Source: JAEUOS01 sp040382235
Lineage (GTDB): Bacteria > Pseudomonadota > Gammaproteobacteria > Burkholderiales > JAEUOS01
Assembly (NCBI GenBank): GCA_040382235.1
Contig: JBEIFV010000009.1
Span: 1 to 64,000, forward strand
Direction of reading: 5' to 3'
DNA: 64,000 nt
Part shown: in pieces, positions 16,533 to 24,987 of the stretch
Layout of the letters: the number at the start of each line of letters is the position of its first letter
Position numbering within the stretch: the first letter of the stretch is position 1
Translations under genes and position numbers: made by a program
The notes under the pieces: model-generated
The model's database searches: none
The model's input: the letters and a program-made list of their open reading frames with translations, nothing else
What the model was told of the DNA's origin: nothing

Positions 16533-16839
16533 AAACCAGTTGTTTGCTGGCTTCGACCGATTTGCGGAAATACGGATTGCCCAGCGAATCATGGGTGATC
16601 AGGTCGACCGGCTTGCCGAAGATCCGCTCCAGCTTTTCCTTGAATCCGAAAAACACAGCCGAAAAACCTTGAACCGGCGAGTCGCCGAAATCCACCAACA
16701 AATCCACATCGCGCGCCGACGCCGGGGAACGCACCGATGAACCGAATACTTCCAGCCTTCGAATGCCGAATTCGCGACATGCATCGAGAACCAGATTGTG
16801 GTGCGGAAGCGTGAACATCTTGGGAACCGCTTGAACCAT
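16522..16839 (-). CDS. mntA: MntA-like minimal nucleotidyltransferase antitoxin
   Basis: 105 residues. The nucleotidyltransferase motif is complete: FGSSVRSPAS followed by ARDVDLLVDF gives GS-x10-DxD, with a third acidic residue in KPVDLIT. MntA antitoxins inactivate HepT by adding AMP units to the Tyr of the toxin R-x4-H-x-Y motif. The gene precedes hepT and overlaps it by 11 bases. It looks intact although the toxin frame is broken, the state expected when a module decays from the toxin side. Confidence 0.87.
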   Translation of the reverse strand: MVQAVPKMFTLPHHNLVLDACREFGIRRLEVFGSSVRSPASARDVDLLVDFGDSPVQGFSAVFFGFKEKLERIFGKPVDLITHDSLGNPYFRKSVEASKQLVYEG

Positions 16840-17012
16840 GCGGCGCGCAGGTTGGTCAGGATTTCCACATCATATTCCAAGTGGTGCGATTCGCCTTGGG
16901 CAGAGCGCGTCGGACGTCCCGACCGCCGCTGATCGATAATGCACCTGATGCTGCGGCGAGCGATGGCTCAATGCTGGATCAAGAGGATGGAACCGGCATA
17001 TTTGCCGAAAGC

Positions 17013-17257
17013 CGGATCTATCGGGCGGCCATGTGAAGGTTGCGATTGTGGCGCCGGCCGGCACGCCGCCGGCAGTGGTGCAGGCGCTCAACAACGCGCT
17101 GTTGGCGGTGCTGGCCAAACCGGAGGTGAAGGCGCGCTTCGCCAGCCTCGATACCGCGATGCTGCCGCTGGGCACTGGCGCCCTGGAGCAGCGCTTGAAG
17201 GGCGACAACCCGAAGTGGGAAGCGTTGATCAAGAAGGCGGGAATCGAGCAGGAATAG
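17013..17257 (+). pseudogene. Fragment of a Bug-family gene with internal deletion
   Basis: The frame encodes DLSGGHVKVAIV joined directly to APAGTPPAVVQALNNALLAV and runs to the normal C-terminus KKAGIEQE. It is nearly identical to the 3' end of the Bug gene at 14901-15869 but lacks everything before DLLGGHVK and a 156-base (52-codon) internal stretch. In the intact paralog that stretch is bounded by two copies of GCGATTGT (15498-15505 and 15654-15661); the fragment keeps one (17042-17049), so loss by recombination between short direct repeats is likely. No credible start or ribosome binding site precedes it. Confidence 0.85.
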
Positions 17258-17273
17258 GGCTGCAACGGCGCCT

Positions 17274-17969
17274 TCAGGACTCCTCATCCGGCTTCGACGA
17301 GACCCGCGTACCCACCGCCGGCAGGTTGCCTACCCGCCCCACCAGTGCCCGCAGTGTCGGCTGGCCGGTTTTCTTCAGCAAGCCGCGCACATGGGAGCGC
17401 GCCGTGTTCAACGCGCAGCCGGCGCGCTCTGCCGCGGCGAGTACGCCACCGCCTTCGCACAAGAGGGCAAGAAGCCGCTCCTCGGCATGCGTGAGGTTGT
17501 GGGCGCGCGCGAAAAAATACAGGCCCAGCCCGCTCTCCTCCTGGTTTTTCTCGAACACCAGCGCGGCCGCCGGCACCTCCCAGGAGGGCAGTGGCAGCAC
17601 CGCGATATCCGTGGCGCCCGCGCCCCACCCAAGAGCGATGTAGCTTCTGCGCCCGCTGCGCGTGACCTCGATCGCCTGATCCAGAACATCGGTGTCCTCG
17701 CGCGTCGCCGCCTCGATCACACCGCCCATCACCTGCAGCCTGCCGCGCCCGTGCAGCCGGGCCAGCGCGATCCTGCTGGCGTACAGGACATGCCTCTGCA
17801 GGTCGACCACGGCCACGCCGAACGACAGTTCGTCGAGCAGCGCCACCAGGCTTGACTGATTGAGCGCGGACAAGCCCGCGCCCGACAAGGGCTGCGGTGC
17901 CGCGCGAGACGATGCCGGGTTTTCACCCACAACCTCGGCCTCCGGGGTTTGCCGCGCGTCTCGATACAT
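17274..17969 (-). CDS. LuxR-type helix-turn-helix transcriptional regulator with PAS-like N-terminus
   Basis: 231 residues from ATG 17969, selected because AGGAAAGGGG lies just upstream; the frame is open further 5' without support. Residues about 45-140 (LLDELSFGVAVVDLQRHVLY and following) have the look of a PAS-like sensor. The C-terminal 65 residues form a LuxR-class helix-turn-helix (NLTHAEERLLALLCEGGGVL, then AGCALNTARSHVRGLLKKTG). It has no receiver domain, so the signal may be a small ligand or cofactor. It is divergent from the response regulator/histidine kinase operon and could control it (inference). Confidence 0.83.
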   Translation of the reverse strand: MYRDARQTPEAEVVGENPASSRAAPQPLSGAGLSALNQSSLVALLDELSFGVAVVDLQRHVLYASRIALARLHGRGRLQVMGGVIEAATREDTDVLDQAIEVTRSGRRSYIALGWGAGATDIAVLPLPSWEVPAAALVFEKNQEESGLGLYFFARAHNLTHAEERLLALLCEGGGVLAAAERAGCALNTARSHVRGLLKKTGQPTLRALVGRVGNLPAVGTRVSSKPDEES

Positions 17970-18199
17970 GATCCAGCCCCTTTCCTGCATGCTCGCGGCA
18001 ACCGACCGCCGGTCGCCAACCTGGCCTGAAGCTTGCGCCGTACCTCGCCGCAATACAATCCGCCGATCGGCATAGGCTGCAGTGCCGGGCCTGTAGAAGG
18101 CCAGCTGGCTGAACTTTGGTTTATAACCATGGCAGATGACAGGTCGACCCCGTATCCCGTACTCTCGGGCAATACCAGTCCACCCCGGGGCCCGCCACT

Positions 18200-18889
18200 T
18201 TGCAAGTTCTGCTGATCGACGACCACACTCTGTTCCGCCGCGGGCTGCGCATGCTGTTGCGCGACCTGGACGACAGTCTCGATGTCAGCGAGGCCTCGCA
18301 CCTGGAGGAGGCCCTGGGTCTGCGCGGCAGCAGCTTCGACCTGGTGCTCCTGGACATGAACATGCCGGGGCGCAACGGTCCGGGCATGATTCCACTGATC
18401 CGCGAAACGTTCGCGACGGCCGCCGTGGTGGTGGTCTCGGGCGAGGATGCGCCGGCGGTGATCCGCGAGGCGATTGCGGCCGGCGCCTCCGGCTACATTC
18501 CAAAGACGTCGACGCCGGAGCTCATGCTGGGCGCGCTGCGGCTGGTGCTTGCCAACGGTGTGTACCTGCCGATGGAGCTCATTGCCGGCACAGCGCCGGC
18601 CGGCGCTCGCGCGCCTGCGGCCACGCCCTTGCCACGCGCAGCCATGGCGCTTGCGGACACACCACCGCCGCCCAACCCGCTGGCGCCGAACGCACCATTC
18701 CTCACCGCCCGTCAGTGGGAGATCCTGCGCCAGGCGCTGCGCGGCGTGCCCAACAAAGTGGCGGCCGACCGGCTTGGCATTGCGCCCGGCACGGTGAAAT
18801 CCCATCTTTCGACGATCTACCGCGCACTCAATGTGCGCAACCGCGTCGAGGCGGTCTACGTGGTGGCCAAGTTCGGAATCACTCCTTGA
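18200..18889 (+). CDS. NarL/LuxR-family response regulator
   Basis: 229 residues. The receiver domain (1-120) has the acidic pair DD7-8, the phosphorylated Asp in LVLLDMNMPG (D52), the Ser/Thr in VVVSGEDAP and the Lys in GYIPKTST. A Pro/Ala-rich linker (about 130-162) leads to a LuxR helix-turn-helix (LTARQWEILRQALRGVPNKV, LGIAPGTVKSHL). The start is TTG 18200; no better codon is upstream in frame. Its TGA overlaps the TTG of the histidine kinase, implying co-translation. The kinase next to it is the obvious partner. Confidence 0.88.
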   Translation: MQVLLIDDHTLFRRGLRMLLRDLDDSLDVSEASHLEEALGLRGSSFDLVLLDMNMPGRNGPGMIPLIRETFATAAVVVVSGEDAPAVIREAIAAGASGYIPKTSTPELMLGALRLVLANGVYLPMELIAGTAPAGARAPAATPLPRAAMALADTPPPPNPLAPNAPFLTARQWEILRQALRGVPNKVAADRLGIAPGTVKSHLSTIYRALNVRNRVEAVYVVAKFGITP

Positions 18890-20697
18890 GCCTGGCGCGA
18901 CCGGGCGCAGCGACGGGTTCCGCGGCACACGGCGCGGCGGCCACGGCACAGCCTGCGCCCCTGCCAGGCGCATGGGCGGATGAGCCGGACCGCCACGAGG
19001 CCCTCAACCTGCAGTTCACGGTCAACCAGTCGATCCGCAATTCCGCCAGCGTATGGATCATCGTGGTCTTCATCGCTGCTGCAGGCTACCCGGCCTTCGG
19101 CGCCATGCACGTCGGTGCCTGGGTGGTGATCGTGGGCGCCGCGGCGGCCTTGCGCAGCCGCCTGCTGCGGCCGGCCATGCAGCTCGATACGGTATTGGCC
19201 AACCCGCCGCTGTGGGCGCGCCGCTATGCCTGGCTGACCATCGCCATGGGCGCGGCCATCGCCATCGGCCCGCTCACACTTTTTCCCGCGGCCTCGGACC
19301 TGCTGCGCATGTACCTCACGCTGATTTTCTGTACCTGGGCCGCAGGCTCGCTGGCCTCGGTGGGTGGGCGCCCACGCGTGTTCGGCCTGTATCTGGGCCT
19401 GTTTGTGGTGCCGGTGGCGGTGGGCTGGATCGCATCCGGCAGCGTCTACACGATCGAGGTGCTGCTGCTCCTTGCGTTGTTCTCGGCCATCATGTTCAAC
19501 TTCGCGCGCAACTTCGCGCTGCAGGTGCGCCAGGGCATCGACATTCGTTTGCAGAACGACGCACTGGTCGCGCGCCTTGATCATGCCCGCATCGCCGCCG
19601 AGGAAGCCAACATGGCGAAATCGCGCTTTCTGGCGGTGGCCACGCATGACCTGCGCCAGCCCCTGCATGCCCTGACCCTGATGAACGGCATGCTGATGCG
19701 CGCACGCTCGCCCGAGCAGGTGGCGGAGATCACGCGCCAGATCGGCCGCGCCCTGGGCACCCTGGAGCGATTGTTCACCTCGCTCCTGGAACATTCGCGT
19801 CTGGAAACCGGTGGCACCACACCCAATCCGGCCTGGTTCAGCGGTGCGCAACTGCTGGACCGCCTGGCCGGCGAGTTCCGTCCGCGGGCGCAGGAAAAGG
19901 GCCTGCGGCTTTCGATCGGCGCCTGCGAATGGGCGATCCACAGCGACGCGCAGTTGTTCGAGCGCATGTTGCGCAACCTGCTGGACAACGCGCACAAGTT
20001 CACCATCGCGGGCGCGGTGAGCGTGACCACCCGGCTGGAGGAGGCCGGCCTGGTATTCGCGGTGGCCGATACCGGCCCCGGCATCGCGGCGAACATGCAT
20101 GAAGAAGTATTCAAGGAATACGTGCAGGGTGAAGGCGCGCAGCGCAACGAGGGTTTGGGGCTGGGGCTGGCGATCGTGCGCCGCCTGGCTGACTTGCTGG
20201 GCCTCACGGTACAGGTGACGGACAATCCAGGCGGCGGCGCCATCTTCGAGGTGCGGGTACCGGCCGCGCAGGTCCGCCGCGACCATGACCTGGAAGCCGA
20301 GCAAGACCCGGAAGAGGACGAGATCGACCTGCGTGGCCTGCGGGTGGTGTATATCGACGACGACCCGCATGCCCGCGACGCCACCCGCCTGCTGCTGGAA
20401 GACTGGGGTTGTGTGGCCCTGGTGGCAGGTGACATCGACCAGGCGCTCGCCGCAAGCCTTGGCTCCGAGCCGGATGTGGTGATCAGCGACTATTCACTGG
20501 GCGGCGGCGACACCGGCCTTGCGGTCATCGGGCGCTTTCGCGAACGCCATGGAGAGGTGGCAGGCGCCCTCGTGACCGGCAGTGTCGCACCTGAAACGCT
20601 CGCGCTTTTCGAGACCATCGAGTATCCGGTGCTTTTCAAGCCGGTGAATGCGGCGGAATTGCGGAGGTTGCTGGAGGTGTTCAAGTCGATTGATTGA
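18886..20697 (+). CDS. Membrane hybrid sensor histidine kinase with C-terminal receiver
   Basis: 603 residues from TTG 18886, which overlaps the response-regulator stop (TTGA). Five to six transmembrane helices fill residues about 48-205, with little periplasmic sequence. A short coiled linker leads to HisKA with H254 in ATHDLRQPLHAL, an HATPase_c domain (N-box LLDNAHKF, G-boxes DTGPGIA and GLGLGLAIV) and a REC domain with the acidic YIDDD and phospho-Asp D535 in VISDYSLGG. The layout suggests sensing of a membrane-linked or hydrophobic cue. The terminal receiver may act as a phosphate sink or relay toward the upstream regulator. Stimulus unknown. Confidence 0.88.
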   Translation: MSLARPGAATGSAAHGAAATAQPAPLPGAWADEPDRHEALNLQFTVNQSIRNSASVWIIVVFIAAAGYPAFGAMHVGAWVVIVGAAAALRSRLLRPAMQLDTVLANPPLWARRYAWLTIAMGAAIAIGPLTLFPAASDLLRMYLTLIFCTWAAGSLASVGGRPRVFGLYLGLFVVPVAVGWIASGSVYTIEVLLLLALFSAIMFNFARNFALQVRQGIDIRLQNDALVARLDHARIAAEEANMAKSRFLAVATHDLRQPLHALTLMNGMLMRARSPEQVAEITRQIGRALGTLERLFTSLLEHSRLETGGTTPNPAWFSGAQLLDRLAGEFRPRAQEKGLRLSIGACEWAIHSDAQLFERMLRNLLDNAHKFTIAGAVSVTTRLEEAGLVFAVADTGPGIAANMHEEVFKEYVQGEGAQRNEGLGLGLAIVRRLADLLGLTVQVTDNPGGGAIFEVRVPAAQVRRDHDLEAEQDPEEDEIDLRGLRVVYIDDDPHARDATRLLLEDWGCVALVAGDIDQALAASLGSEPDVVISDYSLGGGDTGLAVIGRFRERHGEVAGALVTGSVAPETLALFETIEYPVLFKPVNAAELRRLLEVFKSID

Positions 20698-20843
20698 CGA
20701 GGCCCTCGACCAACCAATGATCGTCAATTTTGACGAGGGCGGCCCCGCTCAAGACATGCGACTTCTGTAACATCGACGAACTGGATTGCCGGGTATCCCG
20801 GTCATCTCATCACAATGTGCATCGATTGGGGAAGGAGGACGCC

Positions 20844-21686
20844 GTGGCCGACAAAGTGGTGTTCAACGCATGGGACAACAAGCCGGAACCCGACTTCGGG
20901 CTATTCGCCCAGCATCTGCTGGCCGAAGGCGACAGTTGGTTCGCCTGGTCGCGCCTCGACTTTCGCCCCTCGTCGAACATCCTCGAAGCGCTCGAATTCG
21001 ACCGCAAGACGCTGATTGTCAATCTTGCCTTCACCGGCGACGTGGTGCGCAACATGGGCAACTCGGCAACCAATCCGGCATTCGGCTTCGAACTGCGGGG
21101 CGCATCGTATGACGGCATCCTGCTCTCGGGCGGCGGCAACGACCTGATCGACGCCCTCGAAGCCACCGGCGGCGCCGGCCCGATCATCGTGCCGCGCGCC
21201 GCCGGCGCGCCAGACGTTCCCGCATCCTACGTAAGCCTGCCGGCGCTTACCGACCTGGTGAACGACGTACTGACAAGCTTCCGGCAGATCGTCGCGCAGC
21301 GCGACCAGAGCGACAACCGCAATGCCCCGATCTTCCTGCACACCTATGCCTACCCGACGCCGCGCAACGCACCCGCGACGTTCATGAGCAAGGCCGCCAC
21401 CGGCCCATGGCTATACCGCGCAGTGCGCGCCGCCAGGGTGCCAAAGGAGCAATACATTCCTGTTGCAAAGCACGTCTACGACGTGATGGCTGACGGACTG
21501 CTTTCGCTCGACGACCCGGCCGGAAAGGTGCATGTGATCGACACTCGTGAAGTGTTGCTCACCGCCGAGTTGGATACCAAGGCCGTGTCCGGCGACTGGA
21601 TCAATGAAATTCATCCGACAGATGGGGGCTACAGGAAGCTCGCCCGGGCGTGGGAGGAGCGTCTGGCGGCGGCGGGAATCTTGTAG
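20844..21686 (+). CDS. SGNH/GDSL-type hydrolase
   Basis: 280 residues. GTG 20844 is chosen because GGAAGGAGG lies 7 bases upstream; longer in-frame extensions have no support. SGNH blocks are visible: LAEGDSWFAW (block I Ser), the oxyanion Gly-Asn in LSGGGNDLIDAL, and the C-terminal INEIHPTDGGY with the catalytic His, where the residue three before His is Asn rather than the usual Asp. Members are esterases, lipases or acyltransferases. There is no signal peptide, so a cytoplasmic location is predicted. It is first of three co-directional hydrolase genes ending with a metallopeptidase. Confidence 0.8.
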   Translation: MADKVVFNAWDNKPEPDFGLFAQHLLAEGDSWFAWSRLDFRPSSNILEALEFDRKTLIVNLAFTGDVVRNMGNSATNPAFGFELRGASYDGILLSGGGNDLIDALEATGGAGPIIVPRAAGAPDVPASYVSLPALTDLVNDVLTSFRQIVAQRDQSDNRNAPIFLHTYAYPTPRNAPATFMSKAATGPWLYRAVRAARVPKEQYIPVAKHVYDVMADGLLSLDDPAGKVHVIDTREVLLTAELDTKAVSGDWINEIHPTDGGYRKLARAWEERLAAAGIL

Positions 21687-21932
21687 GTGCACGCGGCCGC
21701 GCTCAACGCCGCGAGCGTGATGCCGCTCGCTGCCGGTGCGACCTGAAGTCCTGCGCGATCACGCGCGGCGCCATCTCATCAAAAGTCGCTAGCAAGGCAG
21801 CCAGGTAGTCCGCAGCGAGCGTTTGCAGAATGCGCGAAAACCCGTAAGCTTTCGCTCGCCTGCCTTGAATGCGGGTGTCGACCAGCCAAAGGCCGACTGC
21901 ACTCAGGGAATATCCACATGCGGAGGTGAGCG

Positions 21933-23780
21933 ATGCGCATCCTGGCCATACACGGCGTGGGCCACGCCGATGCCAAGACCGACTGGCAACCCGGCTGGCG
22001 GCAGGCTGTCGCTGACGGCTTGCGTGCCTGGAACCCGTCGGCCGCCCCGGAGCTGGAATTCCTGGTCTACGACCCATTGTTCGAAAGCCAACCACTCGAT
22101 ACGCCGCTGGTGGTTGGCGCCCTGGCACGGCTGGTGAAAAGCGGCCTGTTCTTCGGGATCGGCGACCGGCTCACCGGCCGGCGCGGCCTGGGGGATTCGC
22201 TGCAGGCGGTGCGCTGGACAGCCGGAATGGTGGCCCAGTGGGTGGCTCTTGACGGGCTGCGCCTGCAGTTGCGCAACTTGCTGGCGGCCAAGGTGCGCGC
22301 CTTCGCACCAGACGCGATCATCGCCCACAGCCTCGGTTCCCTGATCGCCTACGACACCTTTCGCCGCGACGAGGTGGCCAATCCGCAGGGCGCGCTGATC
22401 GCCGGCCGCACGTTCCTGAGCTTCGGTTCGCAGATCGGCAATGCGGCGGTGCGCGCCACCTTCGGCGGGCGCATCGAGGCGCTCGAAGGCAATCGCTTCT
22501 GGTGGCATCTGTTCAACCGGGAGGATGACGTTTTCACCGCGCCCCTCGCCCTGCCAAGCGAACAGCGGTTTCGCCAGATCGATACGTTCTTCGATATCGA
22601 CGGCATGGCCGACCATGACGGGGCGCACTACCTTGCGCATCCGCAAACCCTGGCTACGGTATGGCAGGACCTCGCCTCGTCGATGGCACGCGGCCGCCGC
22701 GCTGCAGGTGCGGGCGCCGCGATATCGAAACCGACGCGCATCTCGCCGCCGCGCCTGGGCACGGCCCGGAAGTCCCTGCGCACCCGGCCGCGAGCACGCG
22801 CGCTGCTGGTCGGCATAGCGGAATACGCCGATCCGTCCAATACCCTCGAAGGCCCGGTCAACGATGTGTTCGGCGTCAGCGCGACCCTGCAGGAACTCGG
22901 TTTCGACGCCGACGACATTCGCGTTGTGCTCAATGAACGCGCCACCACCGCGGGTATCCGCGAACGCCTCAAGTGGCTGTTGGAAGATGCACACCCGGGC
23001 GATCAGCTGGTGTTCTTCTTCGCCGGGCACGGCGCGCAGATTCCAGGCTATGGGCGCGATGCCGAGGTCGACCGGGTCGACGAATGCCTGGTGCCCTACG
23101 ACTTCGACTGGAGCGCCGGGCATGCCATCCTGGATGACGAATTCGCGGCCCTGTATTCGCAATTGCCCTACGAAGCGCAGTTCACCGCCATACTCGACTG
23201 CTGCCACTCCGGCGGGATCGCGCGCGCGGGTGGCGTGCGGGCGCGCGGACTGGTGCCGCCCGACGACATCCGCCATCGCTCCCTGCGTTGGGACCGGCAA
23301 ACCCAGATGTGGCTGCCGCGCAAGATCCTGGCCGAGAACAACAACGCTACCGCAGGCAAGCGCCCCGGACTGCGCAGCGCCCGCGACCGCAATCTATGGA
23401 CCGGCAAGAGCGGCAGCGTGCGCCGCCTGGGCCGCGGCACCAGCCTGTGGCTGCCGACCGATCGCCAATACCGGCGGGCCAAGGACGCCGCGGGGCACCG
23501 CGGGCCCTACATACCAACGCTGCTCGAAGCCTGCCGCGAGGGCGAGCTGGCGTACGAATACCGGCACGGCGTGACCTCGCATGGCGCCTTCACCCATGCG
23601 CTGTGTGGCGCCCTGCGTGACGCGGCGCGTGACCCGCGGCGCTCGAAGCGACCGCTCACCTACGCCAACCTGATCACCGAGGCAACCCGCCGTGTCGCGC
23701 TAGTGGTGAGCGAGCCACAGCACCCGCAGCTTCAATGCGCCGCGCTGCGCCGCAACGAACCTGTTCCCGGGATCGCCTGA
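21933..23780 (+). CDS. Fusion of alpha/beta-hydrolase-like domain and caspase-family (C14) peptidase
   Basis: 615 residues with a strong GGAGGTGAGC before ATG. Residues 1-245 resemble an alpha/beta hydrolase: MRILAIHGVGHADAKTDWQP and the elbow IAHSLGSLIAYDTF (Ser about 133). Residues about 285-600 form a caspase/metacaspase fold: ARALLVGIAEYADPSNTLEG, LVFFFAGHGAQ (His366) and AILDCCHSGG (Cys424), so the His-Cys dyad is intact. Metacaspases cleave after Arg or Lys; specificity here is not visible. No signal peptide is present. A lipase-like head joined to a caspase is unusual, and the flanking SGNH hydrolase and metallopeptidase genes suggest a multi-enzyme module (inference). Confidence 0.87.
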   Translation: MRILAIHGVGHADAKTDWQPGWRQAVADGLRAWNPSAAPELEFLVYDPLFESQPLDTPLVVGALARLVKSGLFFGIGDRLTGRRGLGDSLQAVRWTAGMVAQWVALDGLRLQLRNLLAAKVRAFAPDAIIAHSLGSLIAYDTFRRDEVANPQGALIAGRTFLSFGSQIGNAAVRATFGGRIEALEGNRFWWHLFNREDDVFTAPLALPSEQRFRQIDTFFDIDGMADHDGAHYLAHPQTLATVWQDLASSMARGRRAAGAGAAISKPTRISPPRLGTARKSLRTRPRARALLVGIAEYADPSNTLEGPVNDVFGVSATLQELGFDADDIRVVLNERATTAGIRERLKWLLEDAHPGDQLVFFFAGHGAQIPGYGRDAEVDRVDECLVPYDFDWSAGHAILDDEFAALYSQLPYEAQFTAILDCCHSGGIARAGGVRARGLVPPDDIRHRSLRWDRQTQMWLPRKILAENNNATAGKRPGLRSARDRNLWTGKSGSVRRLGRGTSLWLPTDRQYRRAKDAAGHRGPYIPTLLEACREGELAYEYRHGVTSHGAFTHALCGALRDAARDPRRSKRPLTYANLITEATRRVALVVSEPQHPQLQCAALRRNEPVPGIA

Positions 23781-23818
23781 TCCCCCTCATTTCCATTCCC
23801 CAACCGCAGGAGTCGCCC

Positions 23819-24916
23819 ATGGCCAGCAAACCGTCCACCGGACCGCAAGGAAAGTATCTCGGCAACACCGTACGCGTGTCGCACCGCTACTGCGCCGCCA
23901 GGTTTCCCAAACCGGTGAAGCTGGCACCCGGGATGGACGCCAAACGCGCCCGCCTGATACGCGAAACCGCCGGCAAGTGGCTCAACGGCTCGACCCTTCG
24001 ATACTGGTTCTTCGACAAGCCCGCCAAATGGACCGCGCCGAACGCGCAGAAGAACGTGGTGCGCGCGGCTTTCAAGGCCTGGAAGGCGCTCGGCATCGGG
24101 CTGGATTTCGTGGAAGTGAAAAACCGCGCTGACGCAGACTTGCGCATCGCCTTCGAACAGGGCGACGGCTCCTGGTCCTACATCGGCACCGATGTGCGCA
24201 CAGCGCGCAACGACCCGCGCACCATGAACTTCGGCTGGGACCTCACCGCCAGCCCGCGCGAGTTCGACACCGCGATCCACGAAATCGGCCACACGCTCGG
24301 CTTCCCTCACGAGCACCAGAATCCGTTCGCCGGCATCGTGTGGGACGAGCCGGCGGTCTATGCCGCCCTTGCCAGACCACCCAACGGATGGAGCAAGTCG
24401 GTGACTTTCCACAACATCATCGAAAAGATCCAGCCGGACACCGTGCAGGGCTCGGACTGGGACCCGGATTCGGTGATGCACTACGAGTTCGACGCCGGCC
24501 TGATCAAGAAGCCGGTGAAATACGCCGCCGGCCTCGCGCCCGCCGGCGGACTCTCGACGCGCGACAAGCAGTGGGCGCTCAAGTTCTACCCGGGCCTGGC
24601 AGGTGGCGTTCTGCCGGCACTGGTGCCTTTCCAGACGGCGGCGCTTTCCCTCAACCCCGGGCAGCAGGCCAATTTCTCCTTCATGCCCGACAAGACACGC
24701 GACTACGAATTCCGTACCTTCGGCACCGCCGATACTGTGATGGCCTTGTACGAAGCCAAGCCTGCCGGGCCGGTGATGCTGGTCGAGGACAACGACTCCG
24801 GCGCGGATCGCAACGCGCAATTCAAGGTCAGACTCACCAAGGGCCGCAAATACATGGTGCGGGTTCGCCTCAACTTCGCAAACGCGAAGGGTGAGACCGC
24901 GGTGATGGCCTGGTAG
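23819..24916 (+). CDS. Astacin/matrixin-like zinc metallopeptidase with C-terminal PPC-like domain
   Basis: 365 residues from ATG 23819 with AGGAG upstream, 38 bases after the caspase-fusion stop. The zinc motif is HEIGHTLGFPHE (H154, E155, H158, H164), the extended HExxHxxGxxH of metzincins with the astacin-type Glu, and a Met-turn appears in SVMHYEF. Residues about 275-365 resemble a bacterial pre-peptidase C-terminal beta-sandwich (LNPGQQANFSFMP to GRKYMVRVRL). Secreted metzincins normally have signal peptides; this one begins MASKPSTGPQGKYLG and shows none. Likely co-transcribed with the caspase fusion, which could activate or be activated by it (inference). Confidence 0.88.
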   Translation: MASKPSTGPQGKYLGNTVRVSHRYCAARFPKPVKLAPGMDAKRARLIRETAGKWLNGSTLRYWFFDKPAKWTAPNAQKNVVRAAFKAWKALGIGLDFVEVKNRADADLRIAFEQGDGSWSYIGTDVRTARNDPRTMNFGWDLTASPREFDTAIHEIGHTLGFPHEHQNPFAGIVWDEPAVYAALARPPNGWSKSVTFHNIIEKIQPDTVQGSDWDPDSVMHYEFDAGLIKKPVKYAAGLAPAGGLSTRDKQWALKFYPGLAGGVLPALVPFQTAALSLNPGQQANFSFMPDKTRDYEFRTFGTADTVMALYEAKPAGPVMLVEDNDSGADRNAQFKVRLTKGRKYMVRVRLNFANAKGETAVMAW

Positions 24917-24987
24917 ACCCGGGGGGGCGGCAGGCGCGGCAGCGCCGCCGCCGGCGCCGGGCAGTGGCCTACCGCAATGGTGACCTC

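Noticed and set aside
15916..16598. Plus-strand frames over the hepT/mntA region (123 and 165 codons)
   Set aside because: Antisense to a recognisable toxin-antitoxin pair; no motif of their own.
18856..20370. 504-codon minus-strand frame over the histidine kinase
   Set aside because: His/Gln/Arg-rich composition typical of antisense high-GC frames; the sense strand encodes a complete kinase.
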